54,586 nt of DNA from an uncultured Myxococcales bacterium (GCA_903857665.1 CAIOFV010000131.1:1-54586); one strand, 5' to 3'. Numbered from the stretch's first letter, positions 42,468-51,506 are shown. The notes: generated from the sequence alone by a model not told the origin. Numbers and translations are program-made.

Positions 42468-42926
42468 ATGGCGGACCTCTTCAGCAAGATCTTCGTGGCG
42501 CGCTGGACCGACATGGACTTCAACGCACACATGCGCAACACCGCCTACCTGGACCTGGCGGGCGACCTTCGGATGATGTTCTTCCAGGAAAACGGCTTTC
42601 CCCCCCAGGAATTCGTCCGTCGGCGCGTGGGGCCGGTCGTCCAGCGCGACGAACTGGAGTACTTCCAGGAGGTGCATCTTCTGGAGGAGGTCGTGGTGAC
42701 GCTGGCCGTGGCCGGGCTGAGCCGCGACGGCTCGCGCTTCCGCATCCGCAACGAGTTCCTGAACCCGAACGGCACGCGGGTGGCCCGGGTCAACAGCCTG
42801 GGGGGGTGGATGGACCTCGACAGCCGGAAGCTGGTGACGCCGCCGGCCGCGCTGGCCGCCGCGCTGGACCGCCTTCCGCACACCGACGACTTCGCCGAGA
42901 TCGAGCGCGACCCCAAGGGCAGGTGA
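42468..42926 (+). CDS. Hot-dog fold acyl-CoA thioesterase-like protein
   Basis: This 152-residue protein has the start of the 4-hydroxybenzoyl-CoA thioesterase family: FVARWTDMDFNAHMRNTAYLD, where the Asp-x-x-x-H/N region lies at the active site, followed by a long helix and beta strands (HLLEEVVVTLAVAGLSRDGS, NEFLNPNGTRVARVNSLGGW). The length is typical of YbgC/FcbC-like enzymes, which hydrolyse acyl-CoA thioesters. The substrate is unknown. It follows the large lipoprotein gene by 37 bp and converges with the iron-sulfur protein gene. The ribosome site (GAGGG) may be partly masked by a hairpin. Confidence 0.85.
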   Translation: MADLFSKIFVARWTDMDFNAHMRNTAYLDLAGDLRMMFFQENGFPPQEFVRRRVGPVVQRDELEYFQEVHLLEEVVVTLAVAGLSRDGSRFRIRNEFLNPNGTRVARVNSLGGWMDLDSRKLVTPPAALAAALDRLPHTDDFAEIERDPKGR

Positions 42927-42953
42927 CCTTCCGGGGCCCGGCGGGGCCTCGTC

Positions 42954-44276
42954 CTACTGCACCTTCGCCATCCAGCCCTGTGCCGTCTTCGTGAACCCAT
43001 CCAGCGCCAGGCGCACGAAGGTGGACTTGACCTGGTCGCGGGCCAGCGCCGCCTTGGCCGGCGGCAGCGTCAGGATCACCCGCACCAGCGAGTTCAGCAC
43101 GCGATGGGTGAGGCGCTTCGGGTCGTCGAACAGCAGGTTCTGCAACTTCCCGCGTTCCAGCGCCTGGATCATCACCTTTTCCATCATCGATTCGGGGGTG
43201 TGGATGCGCGCGGGGATCCGTCGCAGCGACAGCGCGTCGAACTTGCAGTGGCTGACGCACACGCCGCAGCCGAGGCAGGTGCCCGCGTTCACGACGGCCT
43301 TCTTCTTCCGCTTCGGCGCCTGCCCGGTCGGCGATGCGGGGACCAGCTCGATGGCCTCCACGGGGCAGGCCTTCACGCACTTGTTGCAGCCGTTGCAGCC
43401 GTCGTCGTCCGACGCGGCCAGCCAGTTCGACGTGATGATCGCCTCGCGGTTCTTCAACATCCGGATGCCTTCGAGGATCTCGCAGCAGCAGGGGCAGCAG
43501 TTGCAGATGAAGGTGGGGCGCCGCTTCACGTTGTCGCACATCTGGACCATGCCGCGCGCCCGGGATTCCGCGATGATTTCCAGCGCCCGCACCTTGTCGA
43601 TGCGACGGGCCATTTCGTTGCGGATCAGGTACTCGGCGCCCAGGCCCAGGCCCAGGCAGTTGTCGGGCGGGTAGTCGCAGCCCCGTCCCAGTTGCCGTGT
43701 CACGAGGCGGCAATAGCACATGCTTTCGGCCCACGAGCCGGCCGATTCCACGATCTGGGTGGCCCGCTCCCAGTCCAGGATTTCGGTGTGGCTGGAGGGG
43801 GGCAGGACGTCCTCGTTGACCAGCGGGCGGGTGAGGAACGTCGGCCCCTCGAACATCATCCGTGCGAAGTCCTGGGCCGGGTCTGCCCGCAGGTAGTCCC
43901 ACATCAGCCGCGCGACCTTCTCCTGGTCGATGTCGGTGCGCATCCGGTTCATGCTGAACTCGAAGAAGCCGACCATCGGGGGGTTCAGGAAATAGACCGT
44001 CTTGCCGTCCGGGCGCTCCAGATCGACGATCAGGCCCCGGTGCACCAGCCCGTCGATCAGCGCCTGGGTCGTCGGCACGTCCAGGCCGGCCAGCGTGGCG
44101 ATGCGCCGGACGCCCGCCAGCTTCATCGGCATCACCGAGGCCACCCGGCATTCCTCGGGCGAAAACAGTTCCGCCAGCAGCCCGTACAGGGCGGGGTGCT
44201 CGGGCAGGCCGATGGCCCCCTTCTGCAGGCGCTGCTGGAAGTTGCGGTATTCCTTCCGGCCGGGGTCGTGCGTCAT
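42954..44276 (-). CDS. Cys-rich [4Fe-4S] ferredoxin-type protein with helical N-terminus
   Basis: This 440-residue soluble protein has an N-terminal region that looks like a winged-helix fold (GVRRIATLAGLDVPTTQALIDGLVHRG), a middle region with cysteines (ESMCYCRLVTRQLGRGCDYP and CNCCPCCCEIL), and a two-cluster ferredoxin domain: CNGCNKCVKACPVEAIEL and CLGCGVCVSHCKFDALSL. The C-terminal 100 residues are helical (MEKVMIQALERGKLQNLLF). Similar iron-sulfur proteins are common in anaerobic or versatile proteobacteria, but no reaction is established. The CCCC-rich segment suggests an extra metal site. The start at 44276 gives the whole domain set; no strong ribosome site is visible. It is monocistronic here. 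Confidence 0.8.
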   Translation of the reverse strand: MTHDPGRKEYRNFQQRLQKGAIGLPEHPALYGLLAELFSPEECRVASVMPMKLAGVRRIATLAGLDVPTTQALIDGLVHRGLIVDLERPDGKTVYFLNPPMVGFFEFSMNRMRTDIDQEKVARLMWDYLRADPAQDFARMMFEGPTFLTRPLVNEDVLPPSSHTEILDWERATQIVESAGSWAESMCYCRLVTRQLGRGCDYPPDNCLGLGLGAEYLIRNEMARRIDKVRALEIIAESRARGMVQMCDNVKRRPTFICNCCPCCCEILEGIRMLKNREAIITSNWLAASDDDGCNGCNKCVKACPVEAIELVPASPTGQAPKRKKKAVVNAGTCLGCGVCVSHCKFDALSLRRIPARIHTPESMMEKVMIQALERGKLQNLLFDDPKRLTHRVLNSLVRVILTLPPAKAALARDQVKSTFVRLALDGFTKTAQGWMAKVQ

Positions 44277-44350
44277 CGGCGTTCCTCGTCGAGGCTTGGA
44301 TCGTACCTGAACGTGGAGCAGGATGGGAACGGTTTCGAAGCGACCGGAGA

Positions 44351-45652
44351 TCAGCCGCGCGCGGGCTGGGTTCCCGCCGCTTCACGCACGCGGTCGATGG
44401 CCTCGCGGTGGGCGGACACCCGGTATCGGCCGCCGTCCTCGTCATAGGCCTCTTCCAGGATCTGGCAGGTGTCGAACAGCAGGGCGCGGACGGCCCCCTG
44501 GTCGTGCCGCAGCACGATCCACGCCTCCTCGAGGGCCCCCTGGAAGCGGGCGACCAGCCCCGCGTGGACGCGCGCCACGTCGGTGTCGGACTTGGCGGAA
44601 ATCATCCAGGCGTCCGGGTACGTGTCGCGCAGCGAGGCCAGCCGGGCCGGGTCGGCGACGCGATCGCACTTGTTCAGGACCAGTTGCGCGGGCGTGTCGC
44701 CGGCGCCGATCTCGGTCAGGACGTCGTGGGTGGTCTGCATCTGGGCCTCGAAGTCCGGGTCGGACGCATCGACCACGTGCAGCAGCAGCGAGGATTCCAG
44801 CGTCTCGTCCAGCGTCGACTTGAACGACGCCACGAGGTCGTGCGGCAGGTTCCGGATGAAACCCACGGTGTCCGACACCAGGATGCGCGGCTCGACGGGC
44901 GGGTGCAGGGCGCGGACCGTCGTGTCCAGCGTTGCGAACAACTTGTCCGCCACGTACACGTCGCTGCCGGTCAGGGCCCGCATCAGGGTGGACTTGCCCG
45001 CGTTGGTGTACCCGACCAGCGCCACGCGCCGGAAATCCTGGCGGCGCGACCGCTGGGTGACGCGCTCCTGCTCGATCTTGACCAGTTCCTCGCGCAGTTC
45101 GGCGATGCGATCGCGGACCTTCCGGCGGTCCAGTTCCAGGTGCGACTCGCCGGCGCCCTTCGCCCCGATGCCGCCCTGCTGGCGCCCGCCCTTGCCCTTG
45201 TTCATTTCGCGCAGGCGCGGCGCCATGTAGGCCAGGCGGACGATTTCGACCTGGGCGCGGGCCTCGCGGCTGCGGGCGTGGCGGTGGAAGATTTCCAGGA
45301 TGACGGCGGTGCGATCCAGCACGTCGGCCTTGACGGCCTTCGACAGTTGCCGCGCCTGGGACGGCGATATCTCGTGGTCCACCAGCACGACCTGGGTGCG
45401 CGCAGGATGTGCCTCGCGGTCGGTTTCCAGCAGCGCGGCGATCTGCTCGACCTTGCCCGGGCCCAGGTAGGTGGCCGCGTCGAAGTGGGGCCGCTTCTGG
45501 ACCTGCCGGTCGATCACCTCCAGGCCCAGGGTCTTGGCCAGGCGGTACAGTTCGGCCAGGGACGCCGTGACGTCGTCGTCGGTGGCGTCGGGCAGTTGCA
45601 CCGCCGCCAGCAGCGCTCGCGGCGGGGCGTCGGCATCGAACGCGTCGAACAC
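44351..45652 (-). CDS. hflX: GTPase HflX (ribosome-associated)
   Basis: This 433-residue protein shows the HflX N-terminal domain (ATYLGPGKVEQIAALL, VVLVDHEISPSQARQL, DVLDRTAVILEIFHRHARSREARAQVE), the Gly-rich linker (GKGGRQQGGIGAKGAGESHLE) and a GTPase domain with G1 GYTNAGKST, G2 FATLDTTV, G3 SDTVGFIRNLPHDLV and G4 NKCD. The protein splits and rescues stalled ribosomes in E. coli. The start is a GTG at 45652 with GGAGG four bases upstream; no ATG fits the conserved beginning. The C-terminal 60 residues are the usual helical tail. It is divergent from the double adenylate kinase gene with a 243-bp shared region containing a tandem CAAGGCGC repeat. Confidence 0.93.
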   Translation of the reverse strand: MFDAFDADAPPRALLAAVQLPDATDDDVTASLAELYRLAKTLGLEVIDRQVQKRPHFDAATYLGPGKVEQIAALLETDREAHPARTQVVLVDHEISPSQARQLSKAVKADVLDRTAVILEIFHRHARSREARAQVEIVRLAYMAPRLREMNKGKGGRQQGGIGAKGAGESHLELDRRKVRDRIAELREELVKIEQERVTQRSRRQDFRRVALVGYTNAGKSTLMRALTGSDVYVADKLFATLDTTVRALHPPVEPRILVSDTVGFIRNLPHDLVASFKSTLDETLESSLLLHVVDASDPDFEAQMQTTHDVLTEIGAGDTPAQLVLNKCDRVADPARLASLRDTYPDAWMISAKSDTDVARVHAGLVARFQGALEEAWIVLRHDQGAVRALLFDTCQILEEAYDEDGGRYRVSAHREAIDRVREAAGTQPARG

Positions 45653-45794
45653 GGGACCTCCGGAAGTGCGATGGGCGCGAATTGCCGCACGGTTACCAGG
45701 GCGCGCCGCCGTGGATCCGATGCGAACGCGCCTTGGGGTGACGAGTCGTCCAGCATCTTCCGCCCGCTGGGCATCGCCCTTGCCGGACGCGCGA

Positions 45795-45815
45795 CAAGGC
45801 GCCAAGGCGCCAAGG
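45795..45815. repeat. Short tandem repeat between hflX and the adenylate kinase gene
   Basis: CAAGGCGC occurs twice head to tail (45795-45802 and 45803-45810), followed by CAAGG. Each unit junction creates a GGCGCC palindrome. The location in a divergent intergenic region makes a protein-binding site possible; nothing more can be said. Confidence 0.3.
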
Positions 45816-45829
45816 GGACTTGTACCCTG

Positions 45830-45859
45830 TTTCGTCGATGCGGGGAAGGCGGGTATGAT
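45830..45859 (+). promoter_or_regulatory. Candidate promoter of the double adenylate kinase gene
   Basis: TATGAT (45854-45859) matches five of six positions of the -10 box; TTTCGT (45830-45835), 18 bp upstream, is a weak -35 box. The start codon lies at 45896. Confidence 0.35.
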
Positions 45860-45895
45860 GCGGAGGTCCGTGGCAAGCGTCCAAGCGAGGTCGGC

Positions 45896-47065
45896 ATGCT
45901 GAACGTCGCGTTGTTCGGGCCGCCCGGGGCCGGAAAGGGCACCCAGTCCGCGCGGCTGATCGAGCGGTACGGGCTGCTGTACGTCGCGACGGGCGACCTC
46001 CTGCGGGCCGAGATCCGCGAGGGCACGGACCTGGGCAAGTCCGCCCGCGCCATCATCGAGCGCGGCGGGCTGGTGTCGGACGAGATCATCGTCCAGATCC
46101 TCGAGCACACGATCCGCGACAACAGCAGCGCGAACGGCTTCCTGTTCGACGGGTTCCCGCGGACCTTCGTGCAGGCCTACATCCTGGAAGGCCTGCTGCG
46201 CAAGATGCACACGTCGCTGATGAACCTGGTCAGCCTGGAGGTCCCCGAAGAGGTCTGCCTGGAGCGGCTGCTGGAGCGGGCGCGAACCTCCGGTCGCAGC
46301 GACGACACCCGGAAGGTCATCGAGTACCGGCTGCTCGAATACAAGGAAAAGACCGCGCCGGTACTGGACTTCTACGACGAGCGGGGCATCCGGGTGGGCG
46401 TGGGCGGCACCGGCACGGTGGAGCAGGTGTTCGCGCGGATCACGGACGTGCTGGACGAGTCCCTGCGGAAGGTGCAGTTGAACGTGGTGCTGCTGGGTGC
46501 CCCGGGCGCAGGCCGCGGCACCCAGGCGCCTGCGCTGGCCGAACGGTACAACCTGGCCTACCTGTCGACCGGCGATATGCTGCAGGACGAGGTGCGTCGC
46601 GGCACGCCGGCGGGCCTGAAGGCGGCCGGGCTGCTGGAGGCCGGGGCGCTGGTGCCCGACGAGATCGTCATCCGGATGCTGGAAGGCGTGGTCCAGTCGC
46701 ACCCGGACCGGAACGGGATCATCTTCAAGGGGTTCCCGCGCACGCTGGTGCAGGCCTACATCCTGGACGGGCTGCTGCGCAAGACCGGGTCGAAGGTGAA
46801 CTGCATCCTGGACATCCGGGTGCCCACGCTGGAACTGATCAAGCGACTGGCCCTGCGCGCGGACACCGACCGCGCGATGCCCTACGATCGCGCCACGGAC
46901 ACGATCGTCCGGCGGCTGGAGGAGCACGAACAGTACGCCGCGGCGATCGCCGGCTACTACGAAAAGACGGGTCGCCGTCGCGCCATCGACGGCGTGGGGA
47001 CGCGGGAGGAAGTGTTCGAGCGCCTGTGCGCCGAGGTGGACGTGGCGTTCCGACAGGCGCGGTGA
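45896..47065 (+). CDS. adk: Tandem double adenylate kinase; second half lacks key residues
   Basis: This 389-residue protein contains two adenylate kinase units of about 190 residues. The first (1-191) has a complete P-loop GPPGAGKGTQ (Lys14), TGDLL, DGFPRT (Asp85) and GRSDD in a short lid, so it should convert ATP and AMP to two ADP. The second (194-389) is homologous (TGDML, GFPRTLVQAYIL, RAMPYDRATDTIVRRL) but has GAPGAGRGTQ, with Arg207 in place of the P-loop Lys, and FKGFPRT, with Lys278 in place of the Asp that helps bind Mg. It is probably catalytically weak or regulatory. Both halves share an AYIL-GLLRK stretch, pointing to an internal duplication. Typical Adk is about 215 residues with a longer lid. 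Confidence 0.88.
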   Translation: MLNVALFGPPGAGKGTQSARLIERYGLLYVATGDLLRAEIREGTDLGKSARAIIERGGLVSDEIIVQILEHTIRDNSSANGFLFDGFPRTFVQAYILEGLLRKMHTSLMNLVSLEVPEEVCLERLLERARTSGRSDDTRKVIEYRLLEYKEKTAPVLDFYDERGIRVGVGGTGTVEQVFARITDVLDESLRKVQLNVVLLGAPGAGRGTQAPALAERYNLAYLSTGDMLQDEVRRGTPAGLKAAGLLEAGALVPDEIVIRMLEGVVQSHPDRNGIIFKGFPRTLVQAYILDGLLRKTGSKVNCILDIRVPTLELIKRLALRADTDRAMPYDRATDTIVRRLEEHEQYAAAIAGYYEKTGRRRAIDGVGTREEVFERLCAEVDVAFRQAR

Positions 47066-47167
47066 GGCTGGCCCGAGCGCGAGGCGCAGGCGATGGGTTA
47101 TTGCAGGAAACTCTCGCCGCAGACAAAGCCGCCTCGGGCCCACTGAACGACCCCGGGGGGTGAAACC

Positions 47168-47821
47168 ATGTTCCTGGGCCACTTCGCGATGGCGTTCGCG
47201 GCCAAGGCGGCGGCGCCGAAGACGAACCTGGGCGCCACCGTGTTCGCGGCGCAGGCGGCCGACCTGCTGTGGCCGACCCTCCTGCTGCTGGGCATCGAGC
47301 GGGCCCGGATCCAGGAGGGGATCACCCGGGTGATGCCGCTGGACCTCGAGTACTACCCCTTCTCCCATAGCCTGCTGTCGATGGCCGCGCTGGGCGTGCT
47401 GATCGGTGGCGGGTATTGGCTGCTGCGCCGGGACGGTCGCGGGGCGGTCGCGCTGGGCCTGGCCGTCCTGAGCCACTGGGTTCTCGACGCCGCGTCGCAC
47501 CGGCCCGACATGCCCTTGGCGCCCGGCGCGGATCTGCGGGTCGGGCTGGGCCTGTGGGACTCGGTCCCGGGCACGGTGGCGACGGAACTGCTGCTGCTGA
47601 CGGCCGGCCTGGGGCTGTACCTCTGGCGAACGTCGGCCCGCGACGGGATCGGGCAGTGGGCGTTGTGGGCGTTCGTGGCCTTCCTGTGCGCCGGGTTCGC
47701 GGGGAACATCGCGGGGACCCAGCCGCCGGACATGCAGACCGTGGCAATCGTCGGGCAATCCGCGTGGCTGCTGGTCGCCTGGGCGTGGTGGATCGACCGG
47801 CACCGCGACGTCAGGCCGTGA
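47168..47821 (+). CDS. Multi-pass membrane protein, YdjM/metal-dependent-hydrolase-like
   Basis: This 217-residue protein has six or so hydrophobic segments. It starts FLGHFAMAFAAKAAAPK and contains YYPFSHSLLSMAALG and LSHWVLDAASHRPDMPL, a pattern of His and Asp residues (H5, SHS, SHWVLD, H-x-x-D) found in the DUF457/YdjM group, annotated as membrane-bound metal-dependent hydrolases. The actual reaction is unknown. The start codon has a strong GGGGGGTGA ribosome site. It ends 9 bp before the converging dapB gene. It shows no link to the adenylate kinase gene beyond orientation. Confidence 0.78.
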   Translation: MFLGHFAMAFAAKAAAPKTNLGATVFAAQAADLLWPTLLLLGIERARIQEGITRVMPLDLEYYPFSHSLLSMAALGVLIGGGYWLLRRDGRGAVALGLAVLSHWVLDAASHRPDMPLAPGADLRVGLGLWDSVPGTVATELLLLTAGLGLYLWRTSARDGIGQWALWAFVAFLCAGFAGNIAGTQPPDMQTVAIVGQSAWLLVAWAWWIDRHRDVRP

Positions 47822-47830
47822 GGCTCGCGG

Positions 47831-48604
47831 TCATTCCGGGTCCTTGAACAGGTCCGCAACCTTCAACAGCCCGGGGGCGCGACCCAGCAGGCGCCTCGCC
47901 AGCGCGATGGCGCCCTGGGCCAGCGCCAGGCGCGACTCGGCCCGGTGCGTGATTTCGATGCGGTCGTGATCCCCCAGGAAGTAGATCGTGTGCTCGCCGA
48001 TCACCTCGCCGCCACGAACCGCCAGGACCCCCAGTTCCGTGGATGCGCGCGGGCCGCACTGGCCCTCGCGACCGGTGACCACGGTGAGGCTTCCGTCCGA
48101 AACGCTCTCGGCCAGCGTCATCGCGGTTCCCGACGGGGCGTCGCGCTTGTGGCGGTGGTGGATTTCGACGATCTCGACGTCGTAGGACGGGCCCAGCATC
48201 GCCCGGGCCAGGCGGGACAACTGGTTCAGGCAGTGGACGCCGACGCTGGTGTTGCTGGCCACCAGGATCGGGGCATTCGTGGCAGCCTGCTCCAGCGCGG
48301 CCATGTCCGCCGCCGACAGGCCGGTCGTCCCGATCAGGACCGGGATGCCGCGCTGCGCCAGGGCGCGGGCGAACGGCACGGCCCCCTGAGGATGGCTGAA
48401 GTCGATGCCGACGTCCGCCTCGTCGGCGGCGGCCGGGTCGGTGTGCACCACCAGGGGGCCCAGGGGACCCGGGATCGGGCGGCCAGCCTCGGGATGCCCG
48501 GCACTCTCGAGCAGGGCAACCACATCGACGTCGGGCTCGACGGAGGCGGCCTCCAGCACCATGCGGCCCATCCGTCCCCGGGCGCCGTTGATCGCGATTT
48601 TCAT
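47831..48604 (-). CDS. dapB: 4-hydroxy-tetrahydrodipicolinate reductase
   Basis: This 257-residue enzyme of the lysine/diaminopimelate pathway starts MKIAINGARGRMGRMVLEAA with the NAD(P)-binding GxxGRMG motif, and has the nucleotide-binding GTTGLS segment and the conserved VEIVEIHHRHKRDAPSGTA region, which contains the catalytic His and Lys of DapB. The end (FLGDHDRIEITHRAESRLA followed by GAIALARRLLGRAPGLLKVADLF) is also typical. The length matches the family. No dapA gene is adjacent. It is divergent from metK, 135 bp away. Identification is firm. Confidence 0.95.
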   Translation of the reverse strand: MKIAINGARGRMGRMVLEAASVEPDVDVVALLESAGHPEAGRPIPGPLGPLVVHTDPAAADEADVGIDFSHPQGAVPFARALAQRGIPVLIGTTGLSAADMAALEQAATNAPILVASNTSVGVHCLNQLSRLARAMLGPSYDVEIVEIHHRHKRDAPSGTAMTLAESVSDGSLTVVTGREGQCGPRASTELGVLAVRGGEVIGEHTIYFLGDHDRIEITHRAESRLALAQGAIALARRLLGRAPGLLKVADLFKDPE

Positions 48605-48683
48605 GGGGCCTGCTCCACGCGTGCGTGGGCCCAGCATCGCAAAGCGGGGCGCGATGGTCAAGGTTCCCGCGTCCAGTCTGCAA

Positions 48684-48712
48684 TTGACTTTTCAGTATCC
48701 AGAAGGTAATCC
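48684..48712 (+). promoter_or_regulatory. Candidate promoter of metK
   Basis: TTGACT (48684-48689) matches the -35 consensus at five of six; 17 bp later TAATCC (48707-48712) is a poor -10 match. A start near 48719 would leave about 20 nt before the ATG at 48740, too short for a SAM riboswitch, and none was seen in the dapB-metK gap. Confidence 0.4.
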
Positions 48713-48739
48713 TTTGCCGCCATTTGCGGGAGCAGCACC

Positions 48740-49900
48740 ATGGCCCAGGGTCGCTATATCTTCTCCTCCGAGTCGGTCACCGAGGGGCACCCGGACAAGG
48801 TCGCCGACCAGATCTCCGACGCCATCCTCGACGCAATCATCGCCCAGGACCTGCACTGTCACGTGGCGTGCGAGACCCTGGTGACCACCGGGCTGGCGTT
48901 CGTCGCCGGCGAGATCACGACGGACTGCTGGGTGGACATCCCCGGCGTGGTCCGCAGCACCATAGAGCGCATCGGCTACACCGACCCCACCATGGGCTTC
49001 GACGCGAAGACCTGCGCGGTGGTCACGTCGATCGACAAGCAGTCGCCGGACATCGCCCAGGGCGTCAACCGCGGCTCCGCCGAAACGCAGGGCGCGGGCG
49101 ACCAGGGCATGATGTTCGGATACGCCAGCAACGAAACGCCCGAACTGATGCCGGCCCCGATCATCCTGGCGCACCAGTTGACGCGGCGCCTGGCCTTCGT
49201 GCGCAAGTCGGGGCTGCTGCCCTGGGTGCGGCCCGACGGGAAGTCGCAGGTGTCCGTGTCCTACGAGAACGGCGTCGCGAAGGAGGTCACGGCGGTCGTC
49301 GTGTCCACGCAGCACACGCCGGACGTCAGCGCCGAAACGATCCGGGAAGGGATCACCGAGGAGGTGATCAAGCGTGTCCTTCCGGAGCACCTGGTCACGG
49401 CGAACACGAAGATCTTCGTGAACCCGACCGGCCGTTTCGTGATCGGCGGGCCGATGGGCGACTGCGGCCTGACCGGGCGCAAGATCATCGTCGATTCCTA
49501 CGGCGGCATGGGCCGGCATGGCGGCGGCTGCTTCAGCGGCAAGGACCCCAGCAAGGTGGACCGCAGCGGCGCGTACTATGCGCGCTACGTGGCCAAGAAC
49601 GTCGTGGCCGCGGGGCTGGCGGACCGCTGCGAAATCGAGGTGGCGTATGCCATCGGCGTGGCCGAGCCGGTCAGCGTGCTGGTGGAAACCTTCGGCACGG
49701 AAAAGTTGCCGCTGGACCGGATCCACGAACTGGTCAACAAGCACTTCGATTTCCGCCCGGGCCTGATCGTGCGGCAATTGGACCTGCTGCGCCCCATCTA
49801 CCTGCAGACCGCCGCGTACGGCCACTTCGGCCGCGTCGAGGACGGCTTCTCGTGGGAACGGACCGATCGGGCCGCCGCGCTGAAATCCGACGCGTTCTAG
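48740..49900 (+). CDS. metK: S-adenosylmethionine synthetase
   Basis: This 386-residue enzyme makes SAM from methionine and ATP. Visible signatures: [20 protein letters not shown] near the start, [21 protein letters not shown] (the family hexapeptide GAGDQG), [10 protein letters not shown], and [26 protein letters not shown] (the P-loop-like GGGAFSGKD motif with Cys replacing Ala). The C-terminus [31 protein letters not shown] is standard. The length matches bacterial MetK. The ribosome site is GGGAG. It stands alone, convergent with the hypothetical gene at 49919. Identification is firm. Confidence 0.97.
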   Translation: MAQGRYIFSSESVTEGHPDKVADQISDAILDAIIAQDLHCHVACETLVTTGLAFVAGEITTDCWVDIPGVVRSTIERIGYTDPTMGFDAKTCAVVTSIDKQSPDIAQGVNRGSAETQGAGDQGMMFGYASNETPELMPAPIILAHQLTRRLAFVRKSGLLPWVRPDGKSQVSVSYENGVAKEVTAVVVSTQHTPDVSAETIREGITEEVIKRVLPEHLVTANTKIFVNPTGRFVIGGPMGDCGLTGRKIIVDSYGGMGRHGGGCFSGKDPSKVDRSGAYYARYVAKNVVAAGLADRCEIEVAYAIGVAEPVSVLVETFGTEKLPLDRIHELVNKHFDFRPGLIVRQLDLLRPIYLQTAAYGHFGRVEDGFSWERTDRAAALKSDAF

Positions 49901-49918
49901 CAAACTCTCCGCACGTTT

Positions 49919-50455
49919 TCACGCCGGGTTCTGCAGGCGGCTCAGGACCGCCCAGGCGGCGAGGGGGCGCCAGGGACCCACGGCGATGACCACCCGGGCT
50001 ACCAGCACCGAAGGATTTCCCGGGGCGGCCTCGACCACGTAGGCGCGAACGGCGCGCAGAGGGTTCAGGATCAAGGTCCGATCCGTGCGGACCAGCGCGG
50101 ACAGGGCACGGGCGAAACGGTTGTCGCGATCGGCCGGATCGACGGATCGCAGCGTGAACACGGCCGGGGGCAGGGGGCAGCGAGCCTCCGCGAAGGCGGT
50201 CCAGGGACCCGCGGGGCCGTTCGGCGCGGCCCGGAGCACGGTGACGTCCAGCGTGCCGACGGGACCGGGGGGGGCGGACGAACCGCGCAGCAGGAAACTG
50301 CCTCCGAAACCGGGGACCAGGGAACCCGAGCGGACGTAGACGCCGTACTCGGCGCCGGCCAGCGCGCGGAGGTCCGGCCCGCGGCGATCGCGAAGGATCG
50401 CCGCCAGGTCGGCTTCGGGGCAGGCCGCGAGGGCCACGGCCGAGTAAGCATCCAT
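49919..50455 (-). CDS. Hypothetical protein (178 aa) downstream of the SDR gene
   Basis: I do not recognise a family. The protein is rich in Ala, Arg, Val and Pro with no cysteine-based site, signal peptide or clear membrane helix. Alternating strands ([51 protein letters not shown]) suggest a beta-rich fold. [21 protein letters not shown] looks helical. The ATG at 50455 follows a GAGAGG ribosome site, 10 bp after the stop of the SDR-like gene, so the pair forms a transcription unit. The two may act together, but no function is indicated. Confidence 0.65.
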   Translation of the reverse strand: MDAYSAVALAACPEADLAAILRDRRGPDLRALAGAEYGVYVRSGSLVPGFGGSFLLRGSSAPPGPVGTLDVTVLRAAPNGPAGPWTAFAEARCPLPPAVFTLRSVDPADRDNRFARALSALVRTDRTLILNPLRAVRAYVVEAAPGNPSVLVARVVIAVGPWRPLAAWAVLSRLQNPA

Positions 50456-50465
50456 GTTTCGCCTC

Positions 50466-51506
50466 TCAGCCGCCACGAACGGCGGCCCCCAGTGCGGCCA
50501 GGCCGACACCCGGGTCGGTGAACCGCGGCTCGAATCCTGCGACCGTCAGCCGGCTGGTCGATACACGGAGGTCGGCGCCCAGGGCCTCCGCCAGTTCCGG
50601 GTCCAGGAAGGGAAGCGCGTCCCGGCGCGACGCCAGCAGTTGGTCGGCCTTCACCGCGAGGCTCGCCAACGTCCCCAGCCAACGCGAGGGGACGCCCGGG
50701 AGAGGCAGGGCGACCACTCCGCGCACCTCCGCCACGCGCCGGAGCAGCGCGGCCGTCGAGGTGGTCGTGCCGTCGGTCACGAAGAAGGTGCCGTTTTCGC
50801 CCAGCGTGTACTTGCACAGGTGCACCGCGGCGCTGCACGCGTCGTCGAGGTGGCAGAGCGGAACGTCGCAAGCCTCGTCACCCGGGACCGGCAGGGCCGG
50901 TGCCCAGCCCGGCCGGAACAGGGCCGAAAGAGGAAGGCCGGCATCGGGTCCGAGCAGGTGGCCGGGGCGCACGATCGAAAAACGCAGGCCGGCTTCGGGA
51001 CAGCGCCGATGCATCACGTGTTCGGCCAGCGACAAGGCGCGCGCGAGGTCCGAACTCGGGTTCGCGGGGGCCTCCTCGTCCACGTCGCGCCTGCCGGAAC
51101 CCTCGCCGACCACCGACACCGACGAGAACAGCACCACCCGTCGCAGCCGGTTCGCCGCACGGGCGGCCGACTCCAGGGCGTTGCCGGTCCCCTGGGCAAC
51201 GGACCGCCAGAGTCCTTTCCACGACCGATCCCCCTCCCGGGGTCGTGCCGCCAGGAACAGGAAGTCGATGTCGCGCAGCAGGGGTTCCAGCGCCCCGGCG
51301 GACGCGATGTCCAGCGTCTGAACCCACGCGCCGGCATCCCTTGCCGTCTCGAAACGGGCGCGCGCGCGACCTCCCGCGACGTCCAGCACGTCGGCCGACT
51401 CGGCCGCGATCACGTCGTGGCCGGCGCGGGCCAGCATCACGGACAGGCGGCCGCCGAGAGGGCTGCCGGCTCCCGTGACGATGCTGCGGTACTTCTTTGC
51501 GGCCAT
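50466..51506 (-). CDS. Atypical short-chain dehydrogenase/epimerase-like protein
   Basis: This 346-residue protein has a Rossmann fold of the extended SDR type: the dinucleotide site [24 protein letters not shown], then [27 protein letters not shown] and [16 protein letters not shown]. At the place where the catalytic Tyr-x-x-x-Lys is expected (after the VSVVGEGSG strand) the sequence reads [12 protein letters not shown], lacking both Tyr and Lys, so classical oxidoreductase or epimerase activity is doubtful. The C-terminal part ([23 protein letters not shown] region) fits substrate-binding SDR tails. It may be an NAD(P)-binding scaffold or a reductase with another mechanism. It leads the two-gene unit with the hypothetical protein; the ribosome site is GGAGGA. 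Confidence 0.8.
   Translation of the reverse strand: MAAKKYRSIVTGAGSPLGGRLSVMLARAGHDVIAAESADVLDVAGGRARARFETARDAGAWVQTLDIASAGALEPLLRDIDFLFLAARPREGDRSWKGLWRSVAQGTGNALESAARAANRLRRVVLFSSVSVVGEGSGRRDVDEEAPANPSSDLARALSLAEHVMHRRCPEAGLRFSIVRPGHLLGPDAGLPLSALFRPGWAPALPVPGDEACDVPLCHLDDACSAAVHLCKYTLGENGTFFVTDGTTTSTAALLRRVAEVRGVVALPLPGVPSRWLGTLASLAVKADQLLASRRDALPFLDPELAEALGADLRVSTSRLTVAGFEPRFTDPGVGLAALGAAVRGG

Noticed and set aside
48605..48739. SAM riboswitch before metK
   Set aside because: The space from the likely transcript start to the ATG is only about 20 nt, and no SAM aptamer-like pairing was seen.
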